A model generated the notes under the pieces. It saw only the letters and a list, made by a program, of their open reading frames with translations. It was not told the DNA's origin and did not search any database. Below are positions 58,650 through 64,000 of a stretch of DNA of 64,000 bases, piece by piece. The stretch is from Polytrichum commune (Eukaryota > Streptophyta > Polytrichopsida > Polytrichales > Polytrichaceae). The DNA is taken from NCBI GenBank assembly GCA_950295325.1, contig OX485809.1, forward strand, positions 13,454,001 to 13,518,000, in the 5' to 3' direction. Each line of letters opens with the position of its first letter. Within the stretch, counting starts at the first letter, position 1. A program made the position numbers and the translations under genes.

Positions 58650-59440
58650 GACGACTCGTGACAAGTGAAGAGAAGTACTCCTGTAAACGGCTGCGACCCG
58701 CAGCCGCAGCAGCGACTCGACTCGCCACAAATGGTTTAGAAATTGTTTAGAAATTGTTCATCCTGAGACAACTTATGGTTGCCGGAGGTTATTACAACAG
58801 GATTTCTCCAACGCTCTATAACCTCGCCATTGAATATTGCTTCTGCATATCGACGCATCAAGATCGACGTTCCATGTCACTTCTACCGCAGCAACGACTC
58901 ACTAGAAACGGTTTAGAAAGGTTTTAGAAATGCTGCATCGTGGCAACCACTTACCAAAGGCTATCACACCAGGTTTTCTCCGATGCCCCACCTCGCCATT
59001 GAATGTTATTTCTGCATCAAGATCGATGTTCAATGTCGCTTATTCTTCCGCAACAGCGACCGTCGACCCGCTAGAAACGGTTTAGAAATGGTTAAAATAT
59101 TCTTTGTGTCGCAGCCGCTTGCCCGAAAGGTTACTATACCAGACTTTCTCCAATGTTCCACGTCGCCAATGAACACTGTTTGTGCACAACGACGCATCAA
59201 GAATCAAGAGCGATGTTGCAAGTCACTTTTATTCTCCCGCAACAGCGACTCGCTAGACATGTATTAGAACCTCCGCTGTGGCACTGCCGCTTGTTACCGG
59301 ACGCTATTAAACCGGACTTTCCCCAATGCTCCACCTCGCCCTTTAAATTTACTGTGTCTGCACATTATCGCATATTCAAGCTGAAAACCGATGTTGCAAA
59401 TCGCTTCTTAACTTACTTCTCCCGCAGAATCGACATGACG
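58650..59440. repeat. Second, unrelated tandem array, about four units of 175-180 bp
   Basis: Recurring blocks are 'cgcaacagcgactcgctaga', '(a)acggtttagaaa', 'ttactataccagactttctccaatg', 'cacctcgcca(t)tgaa' and 'acgcatcaag'. Units are 75-85% alike by eye and decay rightwards. There is no similarity to the array at 56800-58030. Confidence 0.75.
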
Positions 59441-62400
59441 CGGCAAGGTAATTGTGACAGACGATTGATTAAGGTTAATTTACTTACTAATGGCGGGTCC
59501 CGGCTGTGATTGGCTACGCAATTCTCGCACCGATCTCAGAATCTGCACATATCCACCAAGACGACTCACCGGCATGCCTCCAAAAGCAGAGGATAAGAGT
59601 CAGCACCACCTACGTACCTTCAAAAGCAGAGTATCGAGATTCAGATTCATCACCTCAAATGCAAATGCAGGTGGAGCCTACACCGAGAAGTACTACTGGA
59701 TTCGAGCCTGTTGACTTGAAAGGGAGGATGGGAGACGCCTTACAAAAGTCGCCGAGCCCCTTTGAATTGCCTAAATAAGTCGACTGGCTATGCGGTCTGC
59801 CCCTCCGGACCTCCGTCCCTGGTAGCTGTAGTAGATCCCCGGGCTTTCATCCCTCTTCCGGGGCCATTTAATGTAAAGCCGCCCCCTTTTACTGCTCTGT
59901 ATACACAACGCTCCCTTGCCTGGCTGCCAATGCTTGAAATTGTTTAACTTAATGGTGGGGCCTTGTGAGTTTGTTAAAATACTATATAGTCTAGAGTTAA
60001 GTTGGAATTGCAGGGCGGCTGTAGCATTGATGAGAAACACAATTACAACCATGGCACCAAGGGGAAACCGTGCTCAAAGGTGATCTCAAATGTTGACAGG
60101 ATCTACGGTCTATATTATAGCTTGAATCAAAGATGTATTGGAGTTAACTACAAACTTTGGGGCCCAACATCAGGCTCAAAGGGGTATTAAAGATGTTGTT
60201 GTATTGACTCCGTGCATAAGAGGTGTCGAGGCTTAAAAGTAATACCTTCCTTTTGGTGATACTTATTTTTAATTCTTAAGTTGTCAACAAGTGAGTGTAA
60301 TAGTGCCATCGAGTAAGTCATTGTTAGAAGCGATTAATCGTACGTGGCATCAAGTATAAAGTAGTACCACTTCAATCATTTATTATAGAGGTGTAAGAAG
60401 GATGCAAGAACACTTTTGGAAGAGCACCGACTTTGGCCAATCACAATGGTTAATCGGGGATCTATATGCTCAACGAGATGGTTTAAGAAGTGATCCACAA
60501 CAAGGGGACAACAACTACGTTCAATAGAAGATCCTCGTCCACAATAAGGTTGATTTTGTGATGATTCTCACTTAGCAATCCAACATCAATAAGACCCCCC
60601 CCCCCTAGTGAAAATAGTGAAATGCTCTTTCCTTAAGATGACTTTGCAATTTTTTGTAGGTTGCATAAGAATTTTATTATTATCTACGTAGACTATGTAT
60701 GTATTTTATAATCTATGGAATTTTTTTGAAATTTTTCTTATCTAACTAACATGCATGAAACAAAAAAAATTACTCAAACCGTTGCTTTAAGACCTTATTA
60801 GTACCTTATGCCCCCTCCCCACTTGACTTTAGCTAAGCCTAAAAGTTGGTTCTAAAAACACAACCTTCACACCATCGACATTATCTAGTGCCGAGCCTAG
60901 TTGGCAAATGATGTGGCATGGCTTAAAAGTGGAGGTTTTAAGCCTCAAGCACCGACCCCTCCCATCGGTACCTAGACATGAGGCAAGAATATAGGACCTT
61001 TAAAAGTGTCACCTCCTGCCCTTGTGACTGGTTGATTTTTAGTCTTAGCTATGAGGACACGAGGAGCTCCATTAACAAAAACCGATGGTAAGATAGATGA
61101 GTAGTAAGGGATTTGGGGATGAGACCAAAACTATCCAACATTCATTGCTTGGTAGATAAGACCATGAACATGTGTGAAAGTTGCTTAACTAAAACCTACT
61201 CAAAAATCTCCGGAGCAAGTTCTTGTAGATGCATTGGGATAGCCAGATGCCTCCCCTATAACTAAAGGAGCTTTACCCAGTTTTTAGAAAAGAGTTTGGT
61301 TATTTGGTAAAGTTAGGTGGGGAGGGGGCATTAGAGGCCAAGGCTTGAATATGCTACCAATGTCAACAAGAGTCCTTTTTTTTATCAATGCCATGCACCA
61401 ATGGGGAGGGTTTAATGGGAGAAGAGGGGGATCGTTTGGTTGAAAGTGGAGGCCACACAAATCCAAAACTAGGGGTTTTCATTAAAAGCCATTTCAGACC
61501 AATGAGCTGAAACTGGATGTTTTGAAACTTGCAGTCACAACAAAAGGGTGTTTATATCATGGACCGTGAAGTCGTCCCTTGCTCCTCTAAAATATGTGAC
61601 TAGCTAGTGAACTCATTCCGGGACTACTTCAATTTACATCAAGAAAAAAATATATGGTAAGAATGATCATGGAATTTGAGGTTCCCAAAAGGCCTATTTT
61701 CAAGCCTACATTATCCACTATCATGGTCCAATAATTTTTGTAAAAGGAGAGGCAAAAGAGGTCCTCTTGCTACAAATGTCGGGGGACCATGACAGAGAAA
61801 TGCCGTTTTATTTTAGATTTTTTTTGCCAAACATTTTCATAGTTAAAAGGAAAGAAGGGGAGAAGAAGGGAAGAATATCAAACATGAAGACAAATCCCAA
61901 AACTTCTTATTTTGGATATATGGTAAAAAAATCAACACATCCACTTTCTAATGCATGGTCACTTCTCTTGGTCCACGTTCGATTTACATCTAGTGAAGGG
62001 CCAAAAGGCTTTAAGAATTCATTTTTTAGAAATTGGACCATGGAAGTGTCACCGTGAAGTGTGATCATGGAAGAATGCCCTCTAACATGGGACAACTTCA
62101 TGTCCGTGATGTAAACAACCCCTGAATGATGAGCCATTGTTTTTGTTAGTCTAATGACATGTGGCGAGTTGAAGAGTTGCAAGGTCCTAAACACCTTTAC
62201 CATGTGTTTTGACCAAATACTAATAAATCTACTTGGTTTCCACCCCTCCTCTTCTCGAAATTCAACAAATTAAGAATAGATAATTGGTTTCCATTGGCCC
62301 TCTTCCTTTATTCAACAATTTCTTAAATTAATAATTGCTCCTATAATACCATGGAGGAAGGTCATTGGAATTTCTCTCTTCATCACTCATGATTTGTCTT

Positions 62401-62939
62401 TGTGTAATATCAATGGGCCCTCTTGAATTGTTGTTGCTCTCCTCTCCCTCATTCAATGACAATGGTGTGGAAGAAGTACACATGTTGGTTATTTTTGTGA
62501 TGGTCATTTTGTTTTGAATATGGTTTGGAAAAGTTTTTTAGGGAGTTTTGGGTGTCCCCTAGGTCCAATCATTGTTACGAGGTTACACATAAAGTAGTGC
62601 GACAAGCCACAATAAAAATGTACGATGAAAATATTGTGGCAGGATATTGAACAACAAACACAAAATCCACAACTCATAAATATAGCCCAAACTTTGAAAA
62701 TAAATACCGGATGCAAATTTCGATGGAATAGTATGATCTTTGATTCATTTCCTCCCTCAAGTCAATTGTTTTGTTGGATGATGAACAACAATAACAAAAT
62801 CTCTACATGCTTTCAACAACATCCAATAAATGTAAATTAATGTAAGTTTTGACATAAATCTTTCCAACCATTTATCATCCTCATTGCTTAGTGAAATTCA
62901 ACAAAGAAAAATGCAATATAGATGCAATATAGAAGAATA
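59441..62939. other. Intergenic, no gene supported
   Basis: Contains frames at 59506-59778 (+) and 61767-62057 (+) without recognisable domains, and an 11-C run at 60595-60605. Mostly AT-rich and probably repeat-derived. Confidence 0.4.
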
Positions 62940-63275
62940 GATGAACATATCGAACTGGAATTAAACAATTTCAACCAATGGATTATAATTGAACCAAAAG
63001 ATAGAATATTCATAGTGGAACCAAAGATAGAGCTATGAATATAAGACTTTTACTACATGAGAAAGAAAAAGAAGTAAACAATAGTGTTTGGCATAAAAGG
63101 GAGCTCGGAAGAGGAAAGAGGATCTTTGCCTCTCTCTTATGGTCGGGTGGTTCGAGCTCATAAGCAATTACAAATTTGTGGTTAGGTTGTAAACTTTTTG
63201 GAATATACAAAGTTTGGAAGTTCAAAATCCATTGTTTAATGTGCATTCTTGGTTGTATTATTGTTGTGAAAAAAA
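62940..63275. repeat. Dispersed repeat shared with 16130-16640, copy 2
   Basis: Same block order as copy 1. TGGCATAAAAGG at about 63090 and GGTTCGAGCTC at 63149-63159 resemble Pol III A and B boxes about 60 bp apart. It runs directly into the LINE fragment that follows. Confidence 0.5.
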
Positions 63276-63285
63276 GGAACGTGAC

Positions 63286-64000
63286 ATGTGCTATCCAAAA
63301 ATACCCATGGCGAATGGTGAATGGCATTATCTTAGAAAACAAAGGCCCCCCAAAATCACAAATATACAATAACTTCTCCCATGAAGTTTATGACCATAGC
63401 CTCAAAAGACTAGCTCAAGGCAAGGCCCCATGGATGGAAAACATTATGAACAAAATAATGAAAGCCCTATCATGCCATGACACGTTTTTCCTATTTTTCC
63501 AACAATGTTATAAGTGAAAGGAAATCCGACTTTATGGAAACATAGTAAAACCATTCTCCTACACAAGAAAGAGGACCCCCTACTTCTCACAAGCTACAAA
63601 CCAATCACACTAGCCAACACAATATATAAATTCTATACCAATACCCTAACTTCCCTCTCCACAAGCTATGTCGAAAAACATAGACTCTTGCACTTCAACC
63701 AAGAAAGATTTCGACCACAAAGAAACATCACAAGACAAATTCAAATGATCATAGCAACCCTTGAAGATGCTAAACTCATAAACCAAGACATATACCTTAC
63801 CTACATTGACTTTTGAAACGCATTTGGTTTCATTGACCACCCAAGACTCTTAGCCCTAATGAAAGACCTAGGGTTTCCCCATGACATAGTTGAAGTTGTG
63901 GGCAACATATACAACTCCATTACATTCTTCACCGGAAACCACTTCAGAATCACACAACCCATACAAATAGATAGAGGCACAATCCAAGGGGACACCCCCA
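63286..64000 (+). pseudogene. LINE reverse transcriptase fragment, runs off the window
   Basis: Successive + frames give LINE reverse-transcriptase segments: RLAQGKAPW (the 'LpxGKAPGpDGI' block), LHKKEDPLLLTSYKPITLAN (the 'P.NYRPIaL' block), RPQRNITRQIQM, then LTYIDF, whose D is the catalytic motif A, then RGTIQGDTP at the edge (motif B). A stop replaces a codon just after TYIDF, and at least one frameshift occurs near 63515, so the copy is inactive. Confidence 0.85.

Noticed and set aside
1-64000. CRISPR arrays, bacterial operons, rRNA genes
   Set aside because: None seen. The tandem arrays have units too long and no spacer structure, and gene structure is eukaryotic throughout.

Overview
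This is nuclear DNA from a land plant or a close streptophyte relative. The genes have GT-AG introns, the intergenic space is AT-rich, and Ty1/copia, LINE and inverted-repeat elements lie between the genes. A nuclear, intron-containing MurB (peptidoglycan precursor synthesis) argues for a lineage that keeps plastid peptidoglycan genes, such as mosses, lycophytes or streptophyte algae. The species cannot be fixed from sequence alone.

Layout. 0-3.4 kb: decayed copia and inverted-repeat debris. 4.5-13.7 kb (+): an eight-exon gene model with an XRCC4 head domain at the N terminus, a long disordered middle holding a SUMO-interacting-like motif and eleven 17-residue repeats, two AT-hooks, and a C-terminal DUF3444 domain. 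17.6-20.8 kb (+): four-exon MurB. 21-26.6 kb: intergenic, with a reverse-strand copia integrase fragment. 28.3-34.7 kb (+): a 14-exon, 1137-residue coiled-coil protein of unknown function. 37.9-38.4 kb (+): a small single-exon DUF538 gene. 40-43.5 kb: copia remnant with short LTRs. 44.5-45.9 kb (+): intronless mitochondrial cysteine desulfurase NFS1. 49.6-51.2 kb (-): 5'-truncated LINE with a 16-bp target-site duplication. 53.3-55.5 kb (-): intronless 761-residue multi-membrane sulfatase/phosphatase-like (DUF229-like) protein. 56.8-59.4 kb: two unrelated tandem-repeat arrays. 63.3 kb to the edge (+): decayed LINE reverse transcriptase.

The genes are not an operon and show no shared pathway. 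NFS1 serves mitochondrial Fe-S assembly, MurB plastid peptidoglycan, and the XRCC4-like gene probably nuclear DNA repair or chromatin. What unites the window is structural: tandem duplications with units of about 80-550 bp recur, especially at the 5' ends of genes and inside introns.

The strongest candidates for something undescribed are the XRCC4/DUF3444 chimera, the TTAA-flanked miniature element with its own empty-site control, the LINE with a PD-(D/E)XK-like C terminus, and the plant DUF229-like membrane enzyme. Exon models were built by hand from splice consensus and reading-frame phase, with no transcript support.
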